Positions 50,642-60,230 of a stretch of DNA of 64,000 nt are shown one piece after another. The notes beneath the pieces were generated by a model. The model saw only the letters and a program-made list of their open reading frames with translations. It searched no databases and was not told the DNA's origin. The position numbers were made by a program, and so were the translations under genes. The stretch comes from Devosia nitrariae. Its GTDB lineage: Bacteria; Pseudomonadota; Alphaproteobacteria; Rhizobiales; Devosiaceae. The first letter of the stretch is position 1; each line of letters starts with the position of its first letter. The stretch is taken from assembly GCF_030160115.1 (NCBI RefSeq), contig NZ_BSNS01000022.1:310001-374000 (forward strand), given 5' to 3'.

Positions 50642-52291
50642 CTATTCCGGCAGCCCGGCCGCGCGCAAATACGCCGCGAGCGTTTCGGGGTCCTGCGGAT
50701 TGCGGTAGACCGTCCGGGCAAAATGCTCGGAAATCGAGAACTGCGGGTTCAGAGCAAGGAGCCCCTCGGCCGCTTGCCGGGCCGCTTCGGTTTCACCGCT
50801 CGCCTGGGCTGTTATCACGAGATACAGGTGGCAGACCGGAAGCCCGGGTGCTTTGCCGACACAGGCCCTGGCTTCCGCGCGCGCTTGGGCGAACTCACCG
50901 AGCAGGACGTACGATCGCGACCGCAGCGCGTGGATCAGTGGTGGCCCGAGCGGATCGAGGCGTTCGACCTCGTCCCAGGCGCGCAGCGATTCCCGGTTGA
51001 GACCGGCAACGCCGAGGATGTTCGCGTAGCTGGTGATGGCGCCCGCGTCGTTGGGATTGAGGCGAAGCGCCTCCTCGAGGATTGCAATGCTGGTATCATA
51101 AGCACCGGTCCGGAAGAGCATCGCGCCCAGTGTAGCCTGGCCGGCCGCATATCCCGGGTCGAGCGCAACCGCGCGTTCGGCGGCCTCACGCGCGCATGCA
51201 AGCGTGGCCGGATCGCCGCCCTGTTCATTGTAAGGCTGGATGTAGAGCTGCAGCAGAACCTGCGCTAGCAGTTCCCAGGCAACGGCGTAGCCGGGATCCA
51301 TTTCTACCGCCCGCTCCGCCAGGTCCAGCGCATGCAGAGTGTCCTCGCGAGTGAAGCGCCGCCAAAGGTTCCGCCCCCTCAGCACCAGCTCGTAGGCGGC
51401 CAGCTGTTCGGGCGGCTTTCCCTGCACCCGCGTGACCACCGCATCTCGCGCGCCGAGAGCAAGTCGGTACGCGATCTCCTGGGTCACGGTGTCCTGGAGA
51501 GTAAAGAAATTCGCCAGCCGCTCCTCGTATCGGCCGACCCAGCGATAGGTCCCGCTGTCGGGATCGACGAGTTGCAGCGACAACCGCAGCGTGTCGCCCG
51601 TTTGCCGCACCGATCCCTGCAACACGAGGTCCGCGTTGAGCTGGCGACCAATGTCCACCGGGTCCGCTTCTGCGTCGCGGAAGCTGGAGTTGCGGGAGAT
51701 CACCGTCAGATCGCCGAACCGGGCCAATCCGGTGAGGATGTCTTCCGCGAGCCCCGCACCCACCCAGGCGTCCGTTTCGGACCCGCTATCATTTCTGAAT
51801 GGGAGTACGGCGATTGTCAGGCGAGGATTGCGGTCGAACAAGGCGAGCCCTGGCGCTTCCGGCTCTGTCCACGCCCGGGTAAGGACCACCGCAACGGCAA
51901 GCGCGGCAACGACAGCCACAGCGCCGGTCAGCCACCAACTAAGACGCCGTCTCGCAACTGGCACCGGGCCGCCCGCGCCTGTCTCGACCGGGGAAGCAAA
52001 CATGTAGCCGCGCCGCGGCACTGTGCGGATATAGGTCTGCCCAGGGTCATCGAGGGCCTTGCGGATATCGCGAACGCACTGCGCCAGCGCGTCGTCATTG
52101 ACGATGACACTTGGCCAGACGCTCGCCACAAGCTCGTCCTTGGTCACCACCCGTCCGGCATTGCGCAGCAGCGTCAGCAGGGTTTCGAAGGCCTTGGGCC
52201 TGAGCTCGACCTGGCTGCCATCCCGAAAGAGCGCCATGCGCGCGGTATCGAGGACGAAATCGCCGAACCTGTAGAACTCTGCGTCTTGCAA
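50642..52291 (-). CDS. Winged-helix/TPR membrane-bound transcriptional regulator (CadC-like)
   Basis: About 549 residues. N-terminal OmpR/PhoB-type DNA-binding domain (FYRFGDFVLDTARMALFRDG, LRPKAFETLLTLLRNAGRVVTKDEL, VRDIRKALDD...IRTVPRRGYMF), one transmembrane helix (LTGAVAVVAALAVAVVL), a TolB-like N-domain (LTIAVLPFRNDSGSETDAWVGAGLAEDI) and TPR repeats to the end. No ATG fits the N-terminus; TTG 52291 (AGGTGGA four bases upstream) or GTG 52300 are the best starts. One-component regulators of this type sense periplasmic signals. Target unknown. Confidence 0.8.
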   Translation of the reverse strand: MQDAEFYRFGDFVLDTARMALFRDGSQVELRPKAFETLLTLLRNAGRVVTKDELVASVWPSVIVNDDALAQCVRDIRKALDDPGQTYIRTVPRRGYMFASPVETGAGGPVPVARRRLSWWLTGAVAVVAALAVAVVLTRAWTEPEAPGLALFDRNPRLTIAVLPFRNDSGSETDAWVGAGLAEDILTGLARFGDLTVISRNSSFRDAEADPVDIGRQLNADLVLQGSVRQTGDTLRLSLQLVDPDSGTYRWVGRYEERLANFFTLQDTVTQEIAYRLALGARDAVVTRVQGKPPEQLAAYELVLRGRNLWRRFTREDTLHALDLAERAVEMDPGYAVAWELLAQVLLQLYIQPYNEQGGDPATLACAREAAERAVALDPGYAAGQATLGAMLFRTGAYDTSIAILEEALRLNPNDAGAITSYANILGVAGLNRESLRAWDEVERLDPLGPPLIHALRSRSYVLLGEFAQARAEARACVGKAPGLPVCHLYLVITAQASGETEAARQAAEGLLALNPQFSISEHFARTVYRNPQDPETLAAYLRAAGLPE

Positions 52292-52421
52292 TCGTTCCAC
52301 CTGCGCTGGTGTCGGCAGAATGTAGCCGGATTTCAGGCAAATTGCAGCGCAAATACAGGTCTTGGCCGGCTGCCGACACCATTGTGCGTGCACGACGCAA
52401 CCAATGGAATGGAGGACCACC

Positions 52422-52691
52422 ATGTCGAGATCCACACTTGCCGTTTCGGCTATACTCTCCTTATGGGCTCTGCCCGCCGCGGGAAATGATCTGGCCGGCT
52501 GGGTAGATGCCGAGGTGAATGCCGGCCTCGCCGCCTCGAGGCATCCGGCCCAATACAGGGATATCGGGGAACGGCCGTGTGCTCCCCCGGTCCCCGCCGC
52601 GCACGATGGCAGCGTCGCGGCCGATATCGATTGGCAAGTCAACGAGATGCTCCCGCGACCCTGCACCGGCCGCTACGCGAGTTCCAATTGA
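52422..52691 (+). CDS. Small secreted protein of unknown function
   Basis: 89 residues. Signal peptide (residues 1-20, ILSLWALPAAG), mature part about 69 residues with two Cys (ERPCAPPVP and RPCTGRY) that could form a disulfide. TGGAGG precedes the ATG at 52422. Divergent from the membrane-bound regulator and thus a possible target of it. I do not recognise the family. Confidence 0.6.
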   Translation: MSRSTLAVSAILSLWALPAAGNDLAGWVDAEVNAGLAASRHPAQYRDIGERPCAPPVPAAHDGSVAADIDWQVNEMLPRPCTGRYASSN

Positions 52692-52823
52692 CCGTTCCTG
52701 GCTTCTTCCGGCAAGCGGCCGCGCCAGGGATTTCACTCCTGGCGTGGCGACTTCAAATGTGTGAAACGACTTCTCTCTAGATTTCCCTCCCTGCCTTTTC
52801 ACGACGCAGTCCAGGGAATTCCG

Positions 52824-53675
52824 ATGTCAGCCAAGCGTGCCGATCTGGCCGATGTTCGCAGGTTCTATTCGCAGCTTCTGACAGCCGGAGCCGGCGACGC
52901 AGGCATCCGGCTTGAACGCGCCTTCGAAGCCTTGCCCCGAGAGGCATTCCTGCCACCCGGCCCGTGGCGCATCCTTTCAATGCAGGCACGTCGCTATATC
53001 GACACGCCGACGGCCGATCCGGTTCACCTCTATCAGAACGTCCTCATTGCTCTCGACGAGGAACGTGGCATCAACAATGGCGAGCCTCAGTTGCACGCCG
53101 CCTGGCTTGCTGCCGTCGATCCTCAGCCAGGTGAACGCGTCTCCCATATCGGAGCGGGGACCGGCTATTACACGGCGATCCTCTCCTTCCTGACATCTCC
53201 CGGGGGAAGCACCCGGGCCTATGAGTTTCATGAGACGCTCGCCAATACCGCACGCACCAACCTGCAGCCCTTCGAGAAGGTCGACGTCATCTGCGGCGAC
53301 GCCACTGCGCTGCCGCTGGAACCATCGGACGTGATCTACGTGAACGCGGGTGTCGTGTCGCCGCCGGCCCAGTGGCTCGAGGCATTGCGTCCCGGCGGTC
53401 GGATGATCTTTCCGTGGAAGCCGACCAACGACATCGGCGTGGCGATGCTGATCCGTCGCGAGGAGGCAGGCGGGCTGATCGCCAAGTCACTGGGTCGCGC
53501 CTGGTTCATTCCCTGCGTCGGAGCTTCACAAGGCCACTCCGGCGACCGCAGTCCGACGCGGAGCGATGTCAGGGCGATCCGTTCGGTCTGGCTTGCCTCC
53601 GATCGGAAGCCTGATGAAACGGCGGTGGCCGTCTACGAGGATGTCTGGTTTTCGTCGGCGGCCGCGGCGGAGTGA
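52824..53675 (+). CDS. Protein-L-isoaspartate O-methyltransferase-like protein
   Basis: 283 residues. The PCMT layout is visible: VRRFYSQLLTAGAGDAGIRLERAFEALPREAFLPPG, then motif I in RVSHIGAGTGYYTAILSFL, motif II VDVICGDATALP and motif III ALRPGGRMIFPW. The SAM-binding VLEIGTGSGY appears as VSHIGAGTGYY. The start at 52824 follows AGGGA. Function as repair methyltransferase or as a protein methyltransferase cannot be decided. Confidence 0.8.
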   Translation: MSAKRADLADVRRFYSQLLTAGAGDAGIRLERAFEALPREAFLPPGPWRILSMQARRYIDTPTADPVHLYQNVLIALDEERGINNGEPQLHAAWLAAVDPQPGERVSHIGAGTGYYTAILSFLTSPGGSTRAYEFHETLANTARTNLQPFEKVDVICGDATALPLEPSDVIYVNAGVVSPPAQWLEALRPGGRMIFPWKPTNDIGVAMLIRREEAGGLIAKSLGRAWFIPCVGASQGHSGDRSPTRSDVRAIRSVWLASDRKPDETAVAVYEDVWFSSAAAAE

Positions 53676-53802
53676 CGCCGGAGCAGAAGGCTGATCACGC
53701 AAACGTCAGCGCCGCTGCCGGTAATTTGCCGAAAGCGCCGGCCACTACTCCTCCCTTGTTCTAAGGCAGGCGTCCGCGCCTGCTCCACTCGAGGGGGTCG
53801 AC

Positions 53803-54789
53803 ATGCTGACACGCCGCGGTTTCACCGCGCTCGCCGCCGGGGGTCTCGCCATGGCCTTCGTGCGCAGAGCCGAGGCGCAAGCCCGCAGCGACCTGGGCGC
53901 CGCGATCGAGGCCATGCCGCAGCTCCACTCCCTGCAGGTGCAGCGCGGCGCGGACATGCTCTTTGCCGAGGCGCCTCGTGGAGGCGGCCTCGACAGGTCC
54001 GCCAACATCAAATCCTGCGCCAAGAGCATCGTGGCACTGCTGTTGGGCGCGGCCATAGATCGGGGCGAAATTGACGGTGTCGGCGCGCGTCTCGGCGACG
54101 TGGCACCGACCATCATCCCGGCCGACGCGACGCAGGGGGTGGCCGACATCACCATGGAGGATTTGGTGAGCCTACGCGCCGGGCTCGAGCCGACCTCGGG
54201 ACCCAATTACGGCCGGTGGGTGGAATCGGGCAACTGGCTGGCCTTTGCGCTGCGCCGTCCCATGGTCGCCGAGCCAGGCGGCCGCATGATCTATTCAACC
54301 GGCACGACCCACATACTCGGCGCCGCGCTTGCCGAGGCGACGGGTGAGAGTCTTCTCGACCAGGCCCGTTCACGGCTGGGCGAGGTCATGGACTTCGAGG
54401 TCCCGCCCTGGACCCGAGATCCGCAGGGCTATTACCTCGGCGGCAACGAGATGGCGCTGACCCCACGGGCGATGCTGAAGATCGCCGTCATGCTGCGCAA
54501 CGGCGGAGAGTTTGAGGGCCGGCAGGTGCTGCCGGCGGACTGGGTCGAGGCCTCGCTCGTTCCCCGCGGCCGGTCGCCCTGGTCGGGACTGCGCTACGGC
54601 TATGGCTGGTTCCTCTCCGACACCGGCTTTGCCATTGCCCGCGGCTATGGCGGCCAGATCATCGCCGCGCATCAGGAACGGCGCCTGGCCATTGCCATCA
54701 CCTCCGACCCGACCCAGCCAGCACGCTCTGAAGGCTATTTCGGCGACCTGATGCAGCTGCTCGACGGGCCGGTGCTGGCGCTGGCGTAG
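53803..54789 (+). CDS. Serine hydrolase (class C beta-lactamase-like), Tat-exported
   Basis: 328 residues. Twin-arginine start LTRRGFTALAAGGLAMAF with cleavage near AEA, so periplasmic. SxxK is SCAK in SANIKSCAKSIVALLLGAAI; the YxN position reads YSTGTTH, so Asn may be replaced, and the KTG/HGG position reads RGYGGQII. So the third motif is weak. Probably an esterase or D-amino-acid amidase-like enzyme. Confidence 0.8.
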   Translation: MLTRRGFTALAAGGLAMAFVRRAEAQARSDLGAAIEAMPQLHSLQVQRGADMLFAEAPRGGGLDRSANIKSCAKSIVALLLGAAIDRGEIDGVGARLGDVAPTIIPADATQGVADITMEDLVSLRAGLEPTSGPNYGRWVESGNWLAFALRRPMVAEPGGRMIYSTGTTHILGAALAEATGESLLDQARSRLGEVMDFEVPPWTRDPQGYYLGGNEMALTPRAMLKIAVMLRNGGEFEGRQVLPADWVEASLVPRGRSPWSGLRYGYGWFLSDTGFAIARGYGGQIIAAHQERRLAIAITSDPTQPARSEGYFGDLMQLLDGPVLALA

Positions 54790-54833
54790 GTTGCTCATCC
54801 GTCCCTGCGATGCTTGGTGTGGGCACCATCCAT

Positions 54834-54858
54834 CCCCACCCACCGGGTCATCCCCGAG
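54834..54858. repeat. Partial copy of the 7.6-kb repeat
   Basis: CCCCACCCACCGGGTCATCC matches the start of the repeat block at 7603 (CCCCACCCACCGG-GTCACCC). The rest of the 54790-54931 gap holds no gene. Confidence 0.4.
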
Positions 54859-54931
54859 TTGGTGATGTTTTCGTGGCTCACACTCACGCCCGCGCGCCGC
54901 ATCCCGCCCATACGAGTACCCGGCCCGGACC

Positions 54932-56164
54932 TCACTCCACGGCCCCCACGTCAGCCGGCGGAACGAGTGGCGCGGACGCGCGTGTCTGGCCCAGCGCAGC
55001 AGGCGGGGCGCCGAGGCTGTAGGTTTCGCTGAGCCAGGCGCCGATCACATCCTCGTTCGGATGAGCGGGCTGGGGTGGCTGCGCCGGGGAGGCAAGGGTG
55101 CTGGCAGCCTGCAGGGCCGGTTGCTGTGAAGTCTGATCTGGCCGGACAGCCGGTGTCGGCACACTTTCCATCACCACGGCAGCCGGGCTCCCCGCACCCG
55201 CCTGCGGGAGGCGGAAGTCGGGTAGCGGCATCGGCACGACATAAACGGCCTGGCTCGGTTGAGCCGCGGCGACCGCGACACCCTGTCCCGTGCCCAGCCG
55301 AGGAACGATGGCGGCCGCAAGCATGTCACCCTGATGCGCCTTCGGCAGATAGGCCGCAACCAGCTGCCGGACCTTGTCGTCCCTTGCCCGCGCCCCGCTG
55401 AAGCCGAACGCGGCAACGATGAGATGCCGGCCGTCCTTGCGCGCTGCGGTCAGGATCGTCGAGCCGGACGAGGTCGTCCAGCCGGTCTTCAGCCCGTCGA
55501 CCGCGCCCATATAGCCCAGCACCCTGTTGTGACTGCTGTAGGTGCGGCCGCCATAAACGAACCGTGTCGTCTGGAAATAGGCGTAGTATTGCGGGAAGTG
55601 CTGGTAGACCGCCATGGCGAGGATCACCTGGTCGCGCACGGTGGTGAGATTGTTGGGATCGGGCCAGCCCGAGGCATTGGCATAGCGCGTGTCGTGCATG
55701 CCCAGCGCTCGCGCCGTTTGCGTCATGCGCTGCGCAAACTCGGATTCCGTGCCCGAGATGTGCTCTGCGATCGCCCGGGCCATATCGTTGGCCGATATCG
55801 TCACCAGCGACTTGATCGCATCCTCGACCGTGATGCTCGAGCCGGCCGCCAGCCCCAGCTTGGTTGGCCGGGCCGCGGCAGCGTGGCGCGAGACGACCAT
55901 CTTGGTGGAGAGCGAGATGTTGCCCGCTTCCAGTTCCTGAAAGAGGACATAGAGCGTCATGACCTTGGTCACCGACGCCGGATAGCGTTTGCTGCCGCCC
56001 GCTTCCTCGTACAGCACTTGGCCCGTCTTGGCGTCGACGACGATGGCTGCCGGTCTTGCCAGATTTTCGATGGCCGCAACGGAAGTGAATGCAGCCGCAA
56101 GGTTGAGCACGAAAGCGGCAATGACGGTGAGGACGTAGCCTCTCAAAGATGCAACGATACGCAT
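54932..56164 (-). CDS. D-alanyl-D-alanine carboxypeptidase (DacA/DacF family)
   Basis: 410 residues. Signal peptide (1-31), then the S11 motifs: SVTK (64-67), SAND (124-127) and the KTG of DGLKTGWT about 100 residues later. These penicillin-binding proteins trim the terminal D-Ala of peptidoglycan stem peptides. The C-terminal 110 residues are Ala/Pro/Gln-rich and probably an extended periplasmic tail instead of the usual amphipathic anchor. Confidence 0.92.
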   Translation of the reverse strand: MRIVASLRGYVLTVIAAFVLNLAAAFTSVAAIENLARPAAIVVDAKTGQVLYEEAGGSKRYPASVTKVMTLYVLFQELEAGNISLSTKMVVSRHAAAARPTKLGLAAGSSITVEDAIKSLVTISANDMARAIAEHISGTESEFAQRMTQTARALGMHDTRYANASGWPDPNNLTTVRDQVILAMAVYQHFPQYYAYFQTTRFVYGGRTYSSHNRVLGYMGAVDGLKTGWTTSSGSTILTAARKDGRHLIVAAFGFSGARARDDKVRQLVAAYLPKAHQGDMLAAAIVPRLGTGQGVAVAAAQPSQAVYVVPMPLPDFRLPQAGAGSPAAVVMESVPTPAVRPDQTSQQPALQAASTLASPAQPPQPAHPNEDVIGAWLSETYSLGAPPAALGQTRASAPLVPPADVGAVE

Positions 56165-56344
56165 TGACCGGGCACTACCGCAGCTTGGCGTTCTGACTGC
56201 CCCGAAATCTCATGTCTCAATGCGGCGGCAATGCGCCTAAAATTCGAATGAAATTGAAAGTAGGAGTTGGAGTTAATGCACCTTTAAGCGCCTCGATCGC
56301 CGGACCAGCTCCGGATGCGATCGGCTGGCGATGATGATCCCCTC

Positions 56345-57295
56345 CTATCCCGTTGCCTTGAACGCCGTCATCAGCACGTCGCGGAAAATGTCGACCGACG
56401 CCTTGTAGGCGATGGCGGCGTTGACCCTTGCCGTCGCCCACGGCCTGGTGTCGACGACCATCTGCCCGAGCGTCTGCTCTCCTGCCGTTTCGATCGAAAC
56501 GGGATAGTGTCCCCAAGCGGTGATGACGTCCTCGCGCACGAGATAAGCGATGCAGAGGGCATCGTGGACGGGCGCGGAAGGCGTGTCACCCTCCTGGTGG
56601 TATTGCTCGATCCGATGGCGAAGAAAGCGGCTGCAGGCCGTGGCCGCAGGCGTGCCCAGCCGGTCGAAGGCGTCGCAATCGGCAAGGATCAGCGGAGCGC
56701 TATGGGTGGCATCGAGCGGCATCACCACGATCTCGCCGATGTCGGAGGAAAATACTGCGCGCGCCGCTTCCGGGTCGACCCAGAAATTGAACTCGGCGGT
56801 GGCGGTCACGTTGCCGCCAAGGTGGGCGCCACCCATCAGCACCAGCCGGCTGATCTTTCGCGCCAGCCGCGGCTCGGCGGCAAGGGCGAGCGCCACATTG
56901 GTCAACGGGCCGGTCGCAACCAGCACTATGTCGGCGTTCGCCGGGTCCATGAAGGTGTCGATCAGCATGCGCACGGCCGGCGTCTCGTGGACGGGGGTCC
57001 GCGAGGGCGGCAGGTCGAGATAGGCGACCTGGAACTCGGGATTGCCGGCATTGAGGATGTCGCGCGGTATGGGAAAGTCCGGCCGAACCAAAGGACGGCT
57101 GGCCCCGGCATGAACGGGAACCTTGGCGCCGATCAGATCGAGCACCCTCAGCGTGTTCTCGGTGGTGTTTTCCAGCGCCACATTGCCGTTGACGGTCGAC
57201 ACGGCCATGAGCTCGAGCTCCGGGTGGAGCGCCGCGACGAATATGGCGATGGCATCGTCCGTGCCTGTGTCGCAGTCGAGGACCAGCCGGGTCAT
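56345..57295 (-). CDS. Inosine-uridine-type nucleoside hydrolase
   Basis: 316 residues. The calcium-binding Asp cluster CDTGTDDA is near the N-terminus, with VATGPLTNVALAL, RLVLMGGAHLGGN, AEFNFWVDPEAA and a late VHDALCIAYL holding the last Asp ligand. It cleaves ribonucleosides to base and ribose. ATG at 57295 has AAGGAG upstream. A lone gene; the 180-base gap to the dac gene holds nothing recognisable. Confidence 0.9.
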   Translation of the reverse strand: MTRLVLDCDTGTDDAIAIFVAALHPELELMAVSTVNGNVALENTTENTLRVLDLIGAKVPVHAGASRPLVRPDFPIPRDILNAGNPEFQVAYLDLPPSRTPVHETPAVRMLIDTFMDPANADIVLVATGPLTNVALALAAEPRLARKISRLVLMGGAHLGGNVTATAEFNFWVDPEAARAVFSSDIGEIVVMPLDATHSAPLILADCDAFDRLGTPAATACSRFLRHRIEQYHQEGDTPSAPVHDALCIAYLVREDVITAWGHYPVSIETAGEQTLGQMVVDTRPWATARVNAAIAYKASVDIFRDVLMTAFKATG

Positions 57296-57499
57296 GGCAA
57301 TACTCCTTGTCGGACCAGGGAAGGGCTGAGGTGAGGACGTCACTTCAAGCGAGGATGCGCCGGGTTTGCAACCCCGCAACCTCAACCTGTCGAAATTCCG
57401 AGCCCGGAGTCGTCGTGTCGGCAGGAGGCGGTACCGAGCTTCTGTTGAGCTCGGCCGGTAAAGCCGCTTTAATCGCCGCTGCAACGGGAGGGTTGTGTG

Positions 57500-58110
57500 A
57501 TGGAGCTGTCTTCGCTGATCATTTTCGCCGGGGCGCTGTTCGTGGCGGCCGGGTCGCCGGGCCCGAGCATCGCGGCGCTGGTGGCGCGAGTCATTTCGAG
57601 GGGCATCAGGGACGTATTCCCGTCCTGCTTGCCATGTGGATCGGCGAGGCGATCTGGTTGACCTGCGCCATTTTCGGCCTCGCCTTCATCGCCGAAACGT
57701 TCGGCCTAGCCTTCCTCGTCATCAAATATCTCGGCGTTGCCTACCTCCTCTATCTTGCCTTCAAGATGTGGACGGCGCCCGTGGCCAAGGATGTCGGCGA
57801 GATCCCGGAAGCCGGAAGCCGGTGGAAGCTGTTCCTGACCGGCATGACCGTCACCCTCGGCAACCCGAAAATCATGATGTTCTACCTGGCGCTGCTCCCG
57901 ACCATCCTCGATCTTTCCGCCGTCGGCCTCGTCGGCTGGGCCGAGCTGACGCTGACCATGCTCCTCGTCCTCGTCACCGTCGATGTTGCCTGGATGCTGG
58001 CCGCCGCCCAGGCGCGCAGGCTCTTGAAGAGCGCCCGCGCCATGCGCATCGCCAACCGCACCAGCGCCTCGATGATGGCCGGCGCCGCGGCGGCGATCAT
58101 GACCCGTTAG
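57500..58110 (+). pseudogene. LysE-family exporter gene with a frameshift
   Basis: From ATG 57500 (GGGAGG upstream) the frame reads MELSSLIIFAGALFVAAGSPGPSIAALVARVISRG, a perfect LysE/RhtB start, then goes out of frame. The rest of the protein (MWIGEAIWLTCAIFGLAFIAETFG ... GNPKIMMFYLALLP) continues in the frame one base earlier. The switch is between about 57608 and 57628 and equals loss of one base. Either a real inactivation or a sequencing error. The full product would be about 200 residues, an amino-acid exporter with five or six helices. Confidence 0.8.
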
Positions 58111-58124
58111 CTGGAGGAGGACAC

Positions 58125-59546
58125 ATGGAATGCGCGGATACCGCCACGACGCAGGGACCGGACTGGCACGCTCTGCAGACTGCCATCGCCGGCCGTGTCA
58201 TTCTTGCCGGCGCGCCTGATTATGAGGAGCGCCGCAAATCGCAGATCTCTCGTTTCGATGCGGTGCGTCCGCAAGCCGTGGTGCTCTGCGAGACAGCCGA
58301 GGATGTCGCCGCGGCCATCGCCTTCGCGCGGCGAAACGCCATCCCGCTCGCGCCTCGCAGCGGCGGGCATTGCTTTGCCGGGCACTCCTCGAGCGAGGGC
58401 ATGGTCATCGACGTCACCCCTATGTCCGCGGTCTCCGTTTCCGAAGGGCTCGCCACCATCGGCGCTGGAGCACGCCTCGGCGACGTCTATGACAGGCTTC
58501 TTGAACATGGCCTCACCATTCCGGCCGGATGCGGCCCGACCGTCGGCATCGCCGGGCTGACCCTCGGCGGCGGGCTCGGCATTCTCGGCCGCTCCCATGG
58601 GTTGACCTGCGACAGCCTGCTCGCGGCCAAGGTCGTTCTTGCTGACGGACGTATCGTCACCTGCGACGAGCAGCACGAGGCGGACCTGTTCTGGGCGCTG
58701 CGCGGCGCTGGCGCCCGCAATTTCGGCATCGTCACCCAATTTGTCTTTCGCCCGATCCTGCCGCCTTCCGCCACGGGATTCCAAACCTTCTGGCCAATAT
58801 CGCGCGCCGCCGATCTCATCCTCGCCTGGCAGAGCTGGTCGCCGAACGCCCCCGACGCGCTCGCCGCCAGTCTGGTGATGACGGCAGACGCCGACCAGGC
58901 CAAGCCGCCCGTCATCAAGGTTTTCGGCGCGATGCTCGGCACGGAAGCGCAAACGCGGGAGCTGCTGGAGGAGCTGGCCAAAGCGGCGGGCACAGAGCCG
59001 ACTTCGCTTTTCGCCAAGTCGATGACGCACCGCGAAACTAAACGCTACCTCGCCTCGCTCGGCGACACCGATCTCGCGGCGGAGCCAGCAGAGGCGGGTC
59101 ACGCCTACAGCAAGTCGGAGTTCTTCCGCACGGCAATGCCTCCGGACGCCGTCGAAGCCCTGGTGGCGCACCTGAAGGCGGATCGGATTGCTGGCCAATC
59201 ACGCGAGCTGGATTTCAACCCCTGGGGCGGCGCCTACAACCGGATCGAAGAGACCGCGACTGCCTTCGTTCACCGCAACGAGATCTTTCTCCTCAAGCAT
59301 ACGGCGGTGGTCGGGGCCGAGGCGAGCGCGGACGAAAGGCAGGCGGCGCAGCGATGGCTGGATCGCGCCTGGGAGATTGGACACCCCTCGGGCACCGGAC
59401 GCGCCTACCAGAATTTTCCCGACCCCGCCCTTGAGAACTTCGAGGACGCCTATTACGGGCGAAACTGCGAGCGGTTGGCGCGAGTGAAGCGTAAATACGA
59501 CGCCGACAATGTCTTCCGGTTCGACCAGTCCATCAGAGTTGGTTGA
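58125..59546 (+). CDS. FAD-linked oxidoreductase (BBE/berberine-bridge family)
   Basis: 473 residues. FAD domain with the covalent flavin His82 in PRSGGHCFAGH, the PTVGIAGLTLGGGLGILGR segment, and a C-terminal BBE domain ending AYYGRNCERLARVKRKYDADNVFRFDQSI. The Cys that makes the second flavin link in bicovalent members would sit in AG-x-C-PT; here the sequence is AGCGPT, one residue off, so single attachment is more likely. GGAGGAGG precedes the ATG. Substrates are usually alcohols or sugars. Stop overlaps the convergent TetR gene by 14 bases. Confidence 0.87.
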   Translation: MECADTATTQGPDWHALQTAIAGRVILAGAPDYEERRKSQISRFDAVRPQAVVLCETAEDVAAAIAFARRNAIPLAPRSGGHCFAGHSSSEGMVIDVTPMSAVSVSEGLATIGAGARLGDVYDRLLEHGLTIPAGCGPTVGIAGLTLGGGLGILGRSHGLTCDSLLAAKVVLADGRIVTCDEQHEADLFWALRGAGARNFGIVTQFVFRPILPPSATGFQTFWPISRAADLILAWQSWSPNAPDALAASLVMTADADQAKPPVIKVFGAMLGTEAQTRELLEELAKAAGTEPTSLFAKSMTHRETKRYLASLGDTDLAAEPAEAGHAYSKSEFFRTAMPPDAVEALVAHLKADRIAGQSRELDFNPWGGAYNRIEETATAFVHRNEIFLLKHTAVVGAEASADERQAAQRWLDRAWEIGHPSGTGRAYQNFPDPALENFEDAYYGRNCERLARVKRKYDADNVFRFDQSIRVG

Positions 59547-60126
59547 CTGCTTCGCCCTTTTCGCTCTGGCCGAGCCTGCGCGCTGCGTTGGCTCCCGCAG
59601 CGAGGATCTGGTCCGACAGCTCCGGGCGATCAACCGCTCGGGCCAGCTGGAGTGTACCGATGAGGGTCGCGAATATGGCAAGGACAGCCCCCTCCCGATC
59701 TTTCACTTCTAGAGGCAATTCACCCGCCAGCCGATTGACCAGCGCCAGGACACTTTCCGTGTACGCCCGGCGCGTTTCGGGTGACTCGCGTCCAATCTCG
59801 GGCAAGAGCGCCGCCGACGCGCATCCGTGACCGGGATCGTCCCGATGCTGGGACGAGAGATAGGCCGAGATCGCCGCTTCCGGCCCGCCTGCCGCCAACA
59901 GACTATCGATCTGCTCGAATTGCTGTTCCAGCGCAGCAGAGACGCTGGCGCCGATCAGCGCGGCCTTTGATTTGAAGTGGGGATAGAAGGCGCCGTTGGT
60001 GAGGCCAGCATCGCTCATGATGCTCGCCAACCCCGTCGCGGCAATGCCGTCTGCCCGGAAACGGCCGGCCGCAACCTCCACGATCCGTTGCTTCGATGCG
60101 TCCTTGCGACCTTTTTCGTAGCGCAT
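59533..60126 (-). CDS. TetR-family transcriptional regulator
   Basis: 197 residues. Helix-turn-helix SKQRIVEVAAGRFRADGIAATGLASIMSDAGLTNGAFYPHFKSKAALI, C-terminal ligand domain of the type often named TetR_C_33-like. Start at 60126 has AAGGAAGG; an ATG eight codons earlier (60150) is possible. Divergent from the SDR gene with a shared operator-like dyad, so it probably represses that gene. Confidence 0.87.
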   Translation of the reverse strand: MRYEKGRKDASKQRIVEVAAGRFRADGIAATGLASIMSDAGLTNGAFYPHFKSKAALIGASVSAALEQQFEQIDSLLAAGGPEAAISAYLSSQHRDDPGHGCASAALLPEIGRESPETRRAYTESVLALVNRLAGELPLEVKDREGAVLAIFATLIGTLQLARAVDRPELSDQILAAGANAARRLGQSEKGEAVNQL

Positions 60127-60165
60127 GGCCCTTCCTTGTCGATTCGCCATTGCATTACGATCATA

Positions 60166-60178
60166 TACTAAATAAGTA
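60166..60178. promoter_or_regulatory. Operator-like dyad between tetR and SDR genes
   Basis: TACT-AAATA-AGTA in the AT-rich divergent promoter region. Short, so support is moderate. Confidence 0.45.
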
Positions 60179-60230
60179 ACCATAAGGCAATTACAGAGCG
60201 CCAAGACGTTTCGGCGCGTTGGAGACAATG

